Source: Mycobacterium sp. 852002-50816_SCH5313054-b
Lineage (GTDB): Bacteria; Actinomycetota; Actinomycetes; Mycobacteriales; Mycobacteriaceae
Assembly: GCF_001667185.1 (NCBI RefSeq)
Contig: NZ_LZIC01000015.1
Span: 1-45,593, forward strand
Reading direction: 5' to 3'
Length of the DNA stretch: 45,593 nucleotides
The notes beneath the pieces are model-generated. The model worked only from the letters and a program-made list of their open reading frames with translations. It was not told where the DNA came from and did no database searches. Shown here in pieces: positions 18,187 to 26,701 of this stretch. Positions within the stretch are counted from its first letter, which is position 1; each line of letters starts with the position of its first letter. Position numbers and translations under genes: made by a program.

Positions 18187-18504
18187 ATGGACATCGAAGG
18201 CGACTGGGACGTGAGCATCAAAACCCCGATCGGCACACTGGCGGTCCGCTCCGCATTCAAGCAACTGGGCGACGGGCCCGGTGGGCTTTCCGGCACGGCG
18301 ACTTACCAGGATGAAACGGTTGCGTTGCAGGACTTTACGCGCGAGACGGTCGGGAGCGGAACTCGGCTCACCTGGCGGCAATCGGTGAGAAAGCCAATAC
18401 GGCTGAAGCTGGATTTCGACGTGGTGGTGAGTGGTGACGTCATGAGCGGACACTCCCGCGCGGGCCGCTTGCCGCGCTCGCCGGTATCCGGCACTCGCCG
18501 GTAG
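18187..18504 (+). CDS. Small conserved mycobacterial protein of unknown function
   Basis: 105 residues; GCGGAGGT precedes the ATG, which directly follows the DJ-1 gene stop. The sequence has repeated short beta-strand patterns (GDWDVSIKTPIGTLAV, GLSGTATYQDETVALQDF, GTRLTWRQSV, LKLDFDVVVSGDVMSGHS) ending in AGRLPRSPVSGTR. It looks like a small soluble beta-barrel found in other actinobacteria. There is no signal peptide. It is probably co-transcribed with the DJ-1 gene. The function is unknown. Confidence 0.8.
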   Translation: MDIEGDWDVSIKTPIGTLAVRSAFKQLGDGPGGLSGTATYQDETVALQDFTRETVGSGTRLTWRQSVRKPIRLKLDFDVVVSGDVMSGHSRAGRLPRSPVSGTRR

Positions 18505-18521
18505 CCGTCGCAGCGTGGGTT

Positions 18522-18566
18522 GCCATCTCTTGTTGCTGGAAGCCATCTGGGCATAGGCTGCCATCT
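18522..18566 (+). repeat. Three direct repeats of GCCATCT upstream of secreted protein gene
   Basis: GCCATCT occurs at 18522-18528, 18542-18548 and 18560-18566, spaced 20 and 18 bp apart, with the last copy 15 bp before the start at 18581. Near-helical phasing suggests a possible activator or repressor site. Confidence 0.4.
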
Positions 18567-18580
18567 CAGGGGGCGACAAC

Positions 18581-18958
18581 ATGGAGCGAGGAAAAGTGCC
18601 CCGAACGATTTGCGCATCGGCGGTGTTCGTTGCATCCGTGGTGGCGATCGCCCTCGCGCCGCCGGCGCTCGCCGACCTACTCGATCCGATCCCCGGCAAT
18701 GGTGTCTTCGTCGTCGGGCCCGACATCGCGCCCGGCCTCTATCACACCGGCGGTTCGGGTTCGGCCTTCGGGGTTTGGATCAACAACGTGCCGACCCAGG
18801 ATTCGATGTGCTCGTGGTTCACCTACAGCACACCCGATGCGAACAAGGACCACGTACTGCAGACGAACACCTCTATCGGGCCGATGTTCGCGAACATCAA
18901 CTCTTCGGTCAAGGCCTTCGAGTCGCAGAACTGTCAACCCTGGACGCGGGTGCCCTAA
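18581..18958 (+). CDS. Small secreted hypothetical protein
   Basis: 125 residues. The N-terminus has a Lys/Arg start, a hydrophobic core (about residues 9-26) and an ALA-D cleavage site near residue 31, a typical Sec signal peptide. The mature part begins LLDPIPGNGVFVVGPDIAPGLY and contains two cysteines (CSWF and SQNC) that could form a disulfide. The VGPDIAPGLYHT pattern recurs in short secreted mycobacterial proteins of unknown function. Three GCCATCT repeats lie upstream. It ends in a 4-bp tail-to-tail overlap with the acyl-CoA ligase gene on the other strand. Confidence 0.85.
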   Translation: MERGKVPRTICASAVFVASVVAIALAPPALADLLDPIPGNGVFVVGPDIAPGLYHTGGSGSAFGVWINNVPTQDSMCSWFTYSTPDANKDHVLQTNTSIGPMFANINSSVKAFESQNCQPWTRVP

Positions 18959-20484
18959 GGCACGTCCGCCCCGATCAGCATCTCGCGCAACCGCTGGGTG
19001 TCGACCTTGCCGGTGGCGCCGCGCGGAACGTCGTCGTCGGACTCCAGGAACTGCCAGACCGTCGGCACCTTGAAGGCGCTCAGTAGCTTTCGCGCCGACT
19101 CGCGTAGCTGATCGGCGGCCAGCGCGCTGTTGCACACCACCGCGGCGCCCACCCGATCGCCTTGATCGCCGGGCACGTTGGTGACGTAGGCGCTTTGGAC
19201 GCCATCGATTTCGCGCAGCGCACGCGCCACCTCGCTGGGATAGACGGTGGCCCCGCTGACCTTGAACATGTCGTCGGACCGGCCGTGGTAGAACAGAAAC
19301 CCGTCGTCGTCGAGGTGGGCGAGGTCGCCGGTGGGGTAGAAGCCGTCGGGGGTGAAGAGCTCCTCGCGGCTGCGACGGCAGATGCCGCGCAGCGTGTGTG
19401 GACCGCGGATCTGGATCTCCCCAACGGATCCGGGCGGCACCGCTTGGTGGTCGGTGTCGACGATGCGGACTTCCATGCCGGGGAACGGTTTTCCGCAGCT
19501 GCCCCACGCCGACGGCGGCATGTCGGTGTCGGCGGCGTACCCGCAATACGGCCCGAAGGCCTCCGTCATGCCGAACAGCGAGGCCCGGGCGCCGGGTCGG
19601 GCCCGCCGGTCAGGGGGCAGCAGGCCCTCCAGGCTGCCCGGCCGCAGCGCCGACAGGTCGGCGCCGACGGTGTCGGCGTGCCGCGCGAGCGTCTCGGCCT
19701 GATCGGGCCAGCCGCGAAACAGCGTGACACGCTCGGCTTGCAGCAGCCGCAGGGTCGTCTCGGGTTGCGGTATCTCCTCGGTCACCAGGGTGGCGCCGGC
19801 CAGCAGCGCGGACAGGATCCCGCTGCCGTAGCCGCCCACCCAGAAGAACGGCATCGGGAGGTACAGGCGGGTGTCGGACGTGATGCAGCGCGCCGCAAGC
19901 CCCGACTGCACCGCGCCCAACGCGTTGGCGTGGGAGTGGATGACCCCCTTGGGAGTTCCGCTGCTGCCCGAGGTGAACATGACGACCAACGGGTCGGCGG
20001 GGGTGACCGTTTCGGCCATGGCGTCGACGATCCGGCGGGCCGGGTCGCCGGCGGTGGCTCGTGCCAGCCGGTCGGCCGGCCAAACGTGGCGCAGGGCGGG
20101 AAGGTCGAGTGGTGGCACGGATTGCAGCTCATCCAGGTAGCGATGACCGCGGAACTCCTCGACGCTCACCAGGAACTGGACCGAGGCGGTGCGCAGCTGC
20201 GCCACGAGTTCGCCGGCTCGTAGCAGGGTGCTCAACGGAACCAGCACCGCGCCAATGCGGGCCAGGGCGATTGCCACCTGCACCCAGCGGGCGCTGTTGG
20301 GCATGACCAGCCCGACGCGGGTGCCCTTGCCGACGCCCGCCTCGACAAATACGGCCGCCAGATCTCTTGTGGTGGTGTCGAGTTCGCGATAGCTGATTCG
20401 GGCCGCCGGGTCGATCACCATCGGCTTGGCGTCATGCTGTGCGGCCCGGGAACGAACCAGTTGGTCGATGGTGCGCTCAGGCAT
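18955..20484 (-). CDS. Acyl-CoA ligase (ANL superfamily), third ligase of operon
   Basis: 509 residues. The phosphate-binding loop is MFTSGSSGTPKGV, the A5-like segment is FGMTEAFG, then YPTGDLAHLDDDGFLFYHGRSDDMFKVSG (adenylate-binding Asp and hinge), and the catalytic lysine is in ATGKVD. The enzyme should activate a carboxylic acid as acyl-AMP and then acyl-CoA. It is the last gene of a minus-strand operon of three crotonases and three ligases, overlapping the upstream ligase by 8 bp. The substrate is not predictable. It overlaps the secreted-protein gene tail to tail. Confidence 0.94.
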   Translation of the reverse strand: MPERTIDQLVRSRAAQHDAKPMVIDPAARISYRELDTTTRDLAAVFVEAGVGKGTRVGLVMPNSARWVQVAIALARIGAVLVPLSTLLRAGELVAQLRTASVQFLVSVEEFRGHRYLDELQSVPPLDLPALRHVWPADRLARATAGDPARRIVDAMAETVTPADPLVVMFTSGSSGTPKGVIHSHANALGAVQSGLAARCITSDTRLYLPMPFFWVGGYGSGILSALLAGATLVTEEIPQPETTLRLLQAERVTLFRGWPDQAETLARHADTVGADLSALRPGSLEGLLPPDRRARPGARASLFGMTEAFGPYCGYAADTDMPPSAWGSCGKPFPGMEVRIVDTDHQAVPPGSVGEIQIRGPHTLRGICRRSREELFTPDGFYPTGDLAHLDDDGFLFYHGRSDDMFKVSGATVYPSEVARALREIDGVQSAYVTNVPGDQGDRVGAAVVCNSALAADQLRESARKLLSAFKVPTVWQFLESDDDVPRGATGKVDTQRLREMLIGADVP

Positions 20485-22033
20485 CGAAGAGCTTCCTCAG
20501 TCGCTGCAGGTCGACTTTTCCGCTGGACAGCAGCGGTATTTCGGCGGGAGGCACGGCGAGGAACCGCTTGGGGATCTTGTAGGAAGACAGCTCGCCCTTG
20601 AGCCGCTCGCGCAGCGCGGCTTCGTCGAAATCCGACTGGACGACGACGACCGCCGCGACCAGGTCCCCGCGCCGGGCGTCCGGAATGCCGACGACGTGGG
20701 CGACCGCGCCGCTCGCCCTGGCGATGGCCTGCTCGACCTCGGCCGCCGAGACGTTGGCGCCGGCCGTCTTGATCATCCCGCTGAGCCTGCCGGTGAAATA
20801 GAAGAACCCGTCGGGGTCGGTGTGCACCAAATCGCCGGTGTGAAACCATCCGTCGGCATCGAAGCATTCCTCGCGGCTGCGCTTGTAATACCCCTGCATC
20901 ACATACGGCCCACGGATGCACAGCTCGCCGACTCCCGAGGCATCCGGGTCCAGAATCATGGTGTCGAATCCCGGCGCCGGCTTGCCGAAGGATCCGCGGC
21001 GGCTCTCGGGTTGGTCGGATTCGTCGCCGCTGATCAACACGACGCTGCCGGCCTCGGTCAGCCCCAGCATGTTGTGCCGCAGCTCCGGGTCGGCCGGCCG
21101 CGCGCCCGGCGCCATGACCGGGTACAGGTTGCCCCGGCCCGCCGACGACAGGTCGCGCCCGGGAAAGCTGGGGTGATCCGCCAGGTGAGCGATCCCGGCG
21201 GCGAAACCGTTGGTGATGGTTGGCCTTTCGCTTTCCAGCAGGTCGAGCGTCTGACCCGCTCCGCTGGTGTCAGAGGTGGCGTTGGAGCACACCAGTGTCG
21301 ATCCGGCGACCAACGTGGCGAGCAGGCCGAACGCGAAACCGCCGATCCAGAAGAACGGTGAATTGCAGAACAGCCTGTCGGCCGCCGTCAGGCCGCGGAT
21401 CTCGTTGAGGTTGCGCTGATGGGCCAGCAGGCCGGCGTGCGTGTGCACCACCCCCTTCGGGCTGCTGGTGGAGCCCGACGTGTACACGATGGCCAGCGGA
21501 TCGCAGCCGTCGACGTCGTCCTCCATCGCCGCCAGCAGGGCGGGGGCGACGTCCGGCGCGGGCCGGCACGCCCGTTGAGAATCGGCGATGACGTGGCGCA
21601 ATTGCGGGGCGGCGGTGACGAACAGCCGGTCCTCGCTGTCCAGCTCGGCATGCGACAGCACCTCGGTCAGTCGCTGCACGTAGTCGTGGGAGCGGAACGA
21701 CGGCGTGGCCAACAGGATTTCGGTGTCGCTGTCGACCAGCTGCTCGAGCATTTCGCGGGCGGTGGCGAACGTGGAGAACGGGATCACCACGGCGCCGATC
21801 CGCGCGGCCGCGAGCATCCCGACGACGAATTCGGTGCCGTTGGGGTAGAGGAGCCCCACATGGGTGCCCTTGCCGGCACCGCGCGCGATCAGTCCGCGGG
21901 CCAGCTCCCCCGAGCGGCGGTCCGCCTCGACGTAGCCGATGCGGTCGTCGTCGCAGACCAGCAGCGGGTGGTCGCCGCGCGAGTGGGCTTGGTGCCGCAG
22001 GGTTTCCGCGACCGTGCGCGGGTCACCGGGCAT
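20477..22033 (-). CDS. Acyl-CoA ligase (ANL superfamily), second ligase of operon
   Basis: 518 residues from the ATG at 22033, which overlaps the upstream ligase end by 11 bp. Motifs are VYTSGSTSSPKGV, NMLGLTEAG, FHTGDLVHTDPDGFFYFTGRLSGMIKTAG and the catalytic lysine in LSSGKVDLQR. It aligns along its length with the ligase at 18955 (both begin with a TV.ETL/TIDQL-type helix and share SPFFWIGG / MPFFWVGG), so the two look like tandem duplicates that have diverged. Role: activation of an acid to its CoA ester. Confidence 0.94.
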   Translation of the reverse strand: MPGDPRTVAETLRHQAHSRGDHPLLVCDDDRIGYVEADRRSGELARGLIARGAGKGTHVGLLYPNGTEFVVGMLAAARIGAVVIPFSTFATAREMLEQLVDSDTEILLATPSFRSHDYVQRLTEVLSHAELDSEDRLFVTAAPQLRHVIADSQRACRPAPDVAPALLAAMEDDVDGCDPLAIVYTSGSTSSPKGVVHTHAGLLAHQRNLNEIRGLTAADRLFCNSPFFWIGGFAFGLLATLVAGSTLVCSNATSDTSGAGQTLDLLESERPTITNGFAAGIAHLADHPSFPGRDLSSAGRGNLYPVMAPGARPADPELRHNMLGLTEAGSVVLISGDESDQPESRRGSFGKPAPGFDTMILDPDASGVGELCIRGPYVMQGYYKRSREECFDADGWFHTGDLVHTDPDGFFYFTGRLSGMIKTAGANVSAAEVEQAIARASGAVAHVVGIPDARRGDLVAAVVVVQSDFDEAALRERLKGELSSYKIPKRFLAVPPAEIPLLSSGKVDLQRLRKLFDA

Positions 22034-23489
22034 GGTCGCGCTGGGCGGTGGAGCCGCCGAAAAAGAGCCCGACCGCCGCGAGATCGGGCTTGCCGGACGG
22101 AGTCCGCGGGATGGCGTCGACGATCGCGATCTCGGTGGGGATTTCGTACCGGGCCAGTCGGGTCCGCAGGTAATCCGCCAGGGCGTCGGCATCGGCGGAC
22201 GCGGCCTCGCGCAGCTGCACCATCGCGACCGGCGTCTCGCCGAGGCGTTCATCGGGCCGCCCGACCACGGCCGCGCCCGCCACTGCTGGGTGACCCTCCA
22301 GCGCGATGCGCACCTCGTCCGGCATCACCTTGAAGCCGCCGCGGATGATCGCCTGGTCGGCCCGCCCGACGATCCAGACGAAGCCGTCGGCGTCGATGCG
22401 CGCCAGATCCGTCGTCCGCATCCAGCCCGCCGCCGGGCCCAGTTGGCCCGGCTTGACCTCCAGCAGGCCGACCCGGTCGGGCCCGAGTACCGCGCCCTCG
22501 TCGTCGACCACCCTCAGCTGTGCGCCCGGGTTGGCCCGGCCGACGCTGCCACGTTTGGCTTGCCAGTACTCCTGGTGGTCGGCGAGGGTCCAGCCGGCGA
22601 CGCCGCCTCCGAATTCCGTTGCGGCATAGGAGGTCAGCACCGGAATACCGTACTTGTCGGTGAACGCGTCGGCGTCGTCGGCAGAAAGCGGAGCCGTGCC
22701 GCAGGTGACGGCGCGGATGCTGTCCAGGTCGGTGCGCGTGAGATCGGAGTGCAGCACCGTGCGCAGCGCGGCCGGCACCAGCGACACCGCGCGGGGCCGG
22801 TGCCTGCGCACCGCCTCGGCCCACGTCTTGAGCTCGAAGCGTTCCAGCAGCACAAAGGGTCTGGCCTCGGCGACGCACTGCAGGACTCGGAAGACACCGC
22901 CGATATGCACCAACGGCGAGTTGACGATCGCGACGCCGCGTCGCAGCTCCGTGGGAGCCGGCGCGGCGCCGGGGTCGGGGCCCATGACGCTGCGCGCCAG
23001 CATGTCGTAACTCAGGTCGATCCGTTTGGGCGGGCCGGTGGTTCCGCTGGTCAGCATCCGCACGGCCACGCCGGGCGAAGCGGCGGCTCCCGCGCTGTGC
23101 CCGACCGGTTCCCCTCCCAGAGCGGCCGAAATCTCCCGCGTCGCAGTCCCCGGCGGAACCAGCGCGGCCAGGTCCTCGGCCTCACCGACGATCAGCGGCA
23201 GCCGCAGCGCGGCGATGTCGGCCCGGGTGCGTTCGTCGCCGCGGGCGGGGTTGATGGTGACGACCGTTCCGCCGCCCAGCAGCACACCGAGGAAGGCCGC
23301 CACCTGGCCGGGCCGGTTGCGCAGCAGCATCCCGACGGCCGTGCTTTCACCGGCGAGGGGCGCGATGCTTCGCGCCGTGTCGTCCACCTGCCGCCACGAG
23401 AACCATTGGCCCTCATACTCGATTGCGTGCGCGTCCGGCCGCAGTCCGAGCACGTCGGCGATGCGCCGACTGAGCCGGTGCAGGGGCAT
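22023..23489 (-). CDS. Acyl-CoA ligase (ANL superfamily), first ligase of operon
   Basis: 488 residues. The ATG at 23489 shares one base with the upstream crotonase stop (TGATG). Motifs are MLTSGTTGPPKR (the usual Gly after the loop Lys is Arg), TSYAATEFGGG, MRTTDLARIDADGFVWIVGRADQAIIRGG and the catalytic lysine in TPSGKPD. It is shorter and more diverged than the two following ligases, so it likely handles another acid of the same pathway. The odd Arg next to the phosphate-binding Lys may alter ATP handling. Confidence 0.93.
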   Translation of the reverse strand: MPLHRLSRRIADVLGLRPDAHAIEYEGQWFSWRQVDDTARSIAPLAGESTAVGMLLRNRPGQVAAFLGVLLGGGTVVTINPARGDERTRADIAALRLPLIVGEAEDLAALVPPGTATREISAALGGEPVGHSAGAAASPGVAVRMLTSGTTGPPKRIDLSYDMLARSVMGPDPGAAPAPTELRRGVAIVNSPLVHIGGVFRVLQCVAEARPFVLLERFELKTWAEAVRRHRPRAVSLVPAALRTVLHSDLTRTDLDSIRAVTCGTAPLSADDADAFTDKYGIPVLTSYAATEFGGGVAGWTLADHQEYWQAKRGSVGRANPGAQLRVVDDEGAVLGPDRVGLLEVKPGQLGPAAGWMRTTDLARIDADGFVWIVGRADQAIIRGGFKVMPDEVRIALEGHPAVAGAAVVGRPDERLGETPVAMVQLREAASADADALADYLRTRLARYEIPTEIAIVDAIPRTPSGKPDLAAVGLFFGGSTAQRDHAR

Positions 23490-24283
23490 CAGCGGATCTT
23501 CGGCTCGCGCGCACCGACCTCGCCGTGCCGGGCGGCCAGTTCGGCGGTCCCCAACGGGTTGCCCAGTCGCGTGTAGATGAGCCCCTGCTCCATGGCTGCG
23601 CGGTACGGCTTGTCCAGCGACTCCCAGATCGCCTTCACGGTGCCCTGGGTCGCCGACGGCGGCTTGGCGGCGATCGTCGCCGCAATCTCGTGGGCGCGGT
23701 GCCACAGCCGGTCGGCGGGGAGAACCTCTGTCACCAATCCGATGCGCAGCGCGGTATCGGCGCTCACCCGTTCGTCGTTGCCCATCAGCGCCATCCGCAA
23801 TGTCTCGCCCAGCCCGATGCGCCGCATCAGGCCGATGGGTTCCAGCGCGCACACCAGGCCGGCCGAGACGTGGGAGTCGAAAAACGTCGCGTCCTCGGAG
23901 CAGATGACCACGTCCGATTCGTTGATGAAGTAGAAGGCCCCCGCGGTGCACATGCCCTGAACGGCACACACCACCGGCTTCCACATCTTCTGCCACTTAG
24001 GGCTGAGCGCTTCGCCCGGATCGTCGTGATTCCACACGTTTTCGGGTTGGCCGTACGGCGTCTTGATGTCGAGTCCGGCGCTGAAAGCGCGGTCGCCGGC
24101 CGCCCGCAGCACCACCGCGTGCACCGACTCGTCGAGTTTGACCGCGTGCCAGGCCCGGGCCATCTCCTCGCACATGGTGCGGTTGAAAGCGTTGAGTTGC
24201 TCGGGCCGATTGAGCGTGATGGTGGCGACGTGGGTGCCCGCGTCGACGTCGAGGAGGATCGTTTCGAAACCCGCTGCGTTCAC
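23489..24283 (-). CDS. Enoyl-CoA hydratase/isomerase family (crotonase) protein, third
   Basis: 264 residues from the GTG at 24283, which overlaps the previous stop (GTGA) and has GGAAA at good spacing; the ATG at 24289 directly abuts that site. Crotonase features are TITLNRPEQLNAF, FSAGLDIKTP and VQGMCTAGAFYFINESD. By eye, the two canonical hydratase glutamates are missing: the first position reads Tyr in TAGAFYFI and the second Val in FDSHVSAG. It may be a hydrolase or isomerase rather than a hydratase. It is followed directly by three acyl-CoA ligase genes. Confidence 0.93.
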   Translation of the reverse strand: MNAAGFETILLDVDAGTHVATITLNRPEQLNAFNRTMCEEMARAWHAVKLDESVHAVVLRAAGDRAFSAGLDIKTPYGQPENVWNHDDPGEALSPKWQKMWKPVVCAVQGMCTAGAFYFINESDVVICSEDATFFDSHVSAGLVCALEPIGLMRRIGLGETLRMALMGNDERVSADTALRIGLVTEVLPADRLWHRAHEIAATIAAKPPSATQGTVKAIWESLDKPYRAAMEQGLIYTRLGNPLGTAELAARHGEVGAREPKIR

Positions 24284-25098
24284 CGGCATTTCCAATTGGG
24301 TTGACGCTTTTCGACAAAGGCCCGGGGCCCCTCCTGAGCGTCCTCGGTCCGCAGCACGCGCTCCCGGAAGGTTTCGGCGAGTATCTCCGCCTCGTGCAGC
24401 GGCACATTCAGGCCCTTGAGGATGGCCAGCCGGGTTCCCCGGACCGCCAGCGGTGCGTTCGAATTGACGATGTCGGCGATCTCGCGGGCCCGGTCCAGCA
24501 GGCCGTCGTGCTCCACGATTTCGCTGATCAATCCGAGATCGTAGGCGCGTTGCGCGCTCATCCGTTCGTGCTTGCCCATCAAGGCCATCCGCAGGGCGAT
24601 CGAGCGCGGCAACACCCTGGATATCCGCACCAGTTCGCGTCCGGCCACCAGCCCGATGCTGACGTGCGGATCGAAGAAGGTCGCCTGCTCGGACGCGATG
24701 ACGATGTCCGTCGTGGTGACCCAATCCATGCCGGCGCCGCAGCACAGCCCGTTGACGGCGGTCAGCACCGGCTTGGCCATGGTCCGAAACGGGGGAGTGC
24801 CCTCCTGCGGGGCTTCCCACTGGTCGTACGTCGACAGGTACGGGCGCTCGTAGATCACCTTGCCGTCTTCGGGGATCTCTTTGACGTCGGCGCCGGTGCA
24901 GAATGCGCGGCCGGTGCCGGTGACGATCAGCAGCCATACGTTGTCGTCGTTTTCGGCCTCGTCGTAGGCGGCGCGGAGTTCGGTGATCATGTGCGGGCTG
25001 AGCGCGTTGAGGGCCTCTGGACGGTTCAGCGTGATCGTGGCGGTATGCCCGTCGACTTCATATTTGATGGTGTCGAACGAGCTGGTCGGCATTGTCAT
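24280..25098 (-). CDS. Enoyl-CoA hydratase/isomerase family (crotonase) protein, second
   Basis: 272 residues. The ATG at 25098 overlaps the previous crotonase stop by 4 bp. TITLNRPEALNAL, FCTGADVKEIPED and the oxyanion region VNGLCCGAGMDWVTTTD are clear. The first catalytic Glu position is Asp (GAGMDW) and the second is Val (FDPHVSIGLV). It shares the FFD.HVS.GLV pattern with the following crotonase, pointing to a duplicated pair that perhaps acts as a heteromeric or two-step unit. It is the middle of three crotonase genes in the operon. Confidence 0.93.
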   Translation of the reverse strand: MTMPTSSFDTIKYEVDGHTATITLNRPEALNALSPHMITELRAAYDEAENDDNVWLLIVTGTGRAFCTGADVKEIPEDGKVIYERPYLSTYDQWEAPQEGTPPFRTMAKPVLTAVNGLCCGAGMDWVTTTDIVIASEQATFFDPHVSIGLVAGRELVRISRVLPRSIALRMALMGKHERMSAQRAYDLGLISEIVEHDGLLDRAREIADIVNSNAPLAVRGTRLAILKGLNVPLHEAEILAETFRERVLRTEDAQEGPRAFVEKRQPNWKCR

Positions 25099-25916
25099 CG
25101 GCCCTCAAATCTCGGTGCGCGTCGTTGCCGAAACGCTTCCAGTCCCTCTTTGAAATCACCTGTCCGGCAAGAGAGTTCCAGGTTGAACAGTTCCTGGGTC
25201 ATGGATTGACCCAGCGTCGCGTGCTGACCGAAGCTCAGCGCCTGCTTGGCCAGCCCGATCGCCGCCGTGGGCCCGTTGGCCAGCCGCTCCACCAGCTTCC
25301 CGGCGGCCTCGTCGAGTTCGGGCTCCGCGACCGCCTGGTGGATCAGGCCCCAGTCGGCCGCATCCGTCGCGCCCACCTTCTCGCCGAGCAACAGCATCCG
25401 CCGGGCCCGCGCCACACCGACCAGCCGCGGCAGCAACCAGGTGGATCCCGAATCGGGGCTGAAGCCGCGGTCGACGAACGGTTCCCAGAACACCGCATCG
25501 TCCGCGGCCAGGGTGAAGTCGGCGGCCAGCGCGAGATTGCAGCCGAAGCCCACCGCCCATCCCCGCACACTGCAGACCACCGGCAGCTGGACGCTCGTCA
25601 CGAGTTCGATCACGCGGTGGGCGGCATGGGGGATCCGTCGCACCAGATCGCCGGCGCGCGGGCGCGGCCCGCCGGTATCGTTGGCGGCCACCCAGTCGGC
25701 GCCGGCGCAGAAGTCGTCGCCGGCCCCACCAATGTGAATCAGGCGCAACGAATCGTCGGCGGCGGCATCGGTAAGCGCGTCGACCAAAGCGTCGATCATC
25801 AAGTGGGTCAACGCGTTACGCCGGGCTGGGCGCTCGAGTGTGATCCGCAAGACCGCGCCATCTCGCCACGCCGTCACCGAACCGTCGGCGCCGGCCGTAT
25901 CGGCCTCATGACTCAC
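25095..25916 (-). CDS. Enoyl-CoA hydratase/isomerase family (crotonase) protein, first
   Basis: 273 residues, first gene of the six-gene minus-strand operon. Visible motifs are ITLERPARRNALT, FCAGADWVAAND, VRGWAVGFGCNLALAAD and EPFVDRGFSPDSGSTWLLPRLVG. The first Glu position is Asn (GFGCNLAL); the second is replaced, but an Asp in SPDSGST is placed as in isomerase-type or PaaG-like members. The preferred role is enoyl-CoA isomerase or another crotonase reaction. A candidate 19-bp operator lies 26 bp upstream of the start, in the region shared with the divergent hotdog gene. Confidence 0.93.
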   Translation of the reverse strand: MSHEADTAGADGSVTAWRDGAVLRITLERPARRNALTHLMIDALVDALTDAAADDSLRLIHIGGAGDDFCAGADWVAANDTGGPRPRAGDLVRRIPHAAHRVIELVTSVQLPVVCSVRGWAVGFGCNLALAADFTLAADDAVFWEPFVDRGFSPDSGSTWLLPRLVGVARARRMLLLGEKVGATDAADWGLIHQAVAEPELDEAAGKLVERLANGPTAAIGLAKQALSFGQHATLGQSMTQELFNLELSCRTGDFKEGLEAFRQRRAPRFEGR

Positions 25917-25941
25917 CGCGTACCCGGCCTTTCCCCGCCGA

Positions 25942-25960
25942 TACGGTTACCCATACAGTA
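25942..25960. promoter_or_regulatory. Candidate TetR operator between divergent crotonase operons
   Basis: TACGGTTA-ccc-ATACAGTA matches the perfect palindrome at 43646-43664 at 13 of 16 arm positions. It sits between the minus-strand crotonase/ligase operon (start 25916) and the plus-strand hotdog-crotonase operon. A further short inverted repeat ATAC-gag-GTAT lies at 25974-25984. Confidence 0.55.
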
Positions 25961-26044
25961 GGCAATACGATTGATACGAGGTATAAGTTAGCAAGGAAAC
26001 GCCAACGACGGAACAACCGGGTGAGCCCGGTGAAAGCGGGCAGC

Positions 26045-26701
26045 ATGGTCGGTGACGCGAAATTCGGCGAAGCGCCGCTTGCCCAAACGGTGGCGGCCGC
26101 CGGCGCCATGCGTCGCCTCAGCTCGCTGCTGCTATCCCTCGAACACCCGCACCCGACCGTGGATGCCATGCTCGCGAAGTTCGCGGAGTGGGAGGGCGAG
26201 TTGGCCCCCGCGGTCGCGGCGGACTCGGCTCCGCGGATCGGCGAGATCCCCGACGATCCGCGGCGCGTCTACCTGAATCACGCCACCGACATCGGCGCCT
26301 ACAACCCCTGCTTTCCCGAATACCGGTTCGATCAAATCGACGCCGAGAAAGCCGGCGGAGTGGTGTGCTTCCCGCTCGTCTACGAGGGGCCGCCCGGACT
26401 GGTACACGGCGGTTTCCTCGGCGTCTTCTTCGACTGCGTGATCCAGCACCACAATTGCGTCACCGGTCTTTCCGGCAAGACGCGGTCGCTGCTGGTCAAC
26501 TTCCGCCGGCCGACGCCGGTGCTCACCGAGCTGCGTTTCGACATCGATCGGTCGCACGTCGAGCGGGGCATCGCGTCGACGGCGCGGCTGTTGCTGGGCG
26601 ACGAGGTGCTCTGTGCGGGCGAGGTCACCACGTTGGCGTCGTCGCCGGAGAACCTGACCGGATTCAAATTCGGCAGGCGGCGAGAGGAATCCGACAGATG
26701 A
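26045..26701 (+). CDS. Hotdog-fold acyl-CoA thioesterase-like protein
   Basis: 218 residues from the ATG at 26045; in-frame GTGs at 26021 and 26030 could add a few residues. The core is typical of PaaI/THEM-type hotdog proteins: GPPGLVHGGFLGVFFDCVIQ, with the central helix following the VHGG turn, then RSLLVNFRRPTPV and RLLLGDEVLCAGEVTTL. The region before residue 90 is a helical extension. It may hydrolyse an acyl-CoA or hold an enoyl-CoA intermediate. Its stop overlaps the crotonase start (ATGA), and the candidate operator at 25942 lies upstream. Confidence 0.85.
   Translation: MVGDAKFGEAPLAQTVAAAGAMRRLSSLLLSLEHPHPTVDAMLAKFAEWEGELAPAVAADSAPRIGEIPDDPRRVYLNHATDIGAYNPCFPEYRFDQIDAEKAGGVVCFPLVYEGPPGLVHGGFLGVFFDCVIQHHNCVTGLSGKTRSLLVNFRRPTPVLTELRFDIDRSHVERGIASTARLLLGDEVLCAGEVTTLASSPENLTGFKFGRRREESDR

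Noticed and set aside
18955..25916. KstR-type sterol regulator sites
   Set aside because: No clear AAC-nn-GTT type palindrome was seen at the operon starts; the shared motif found is different.
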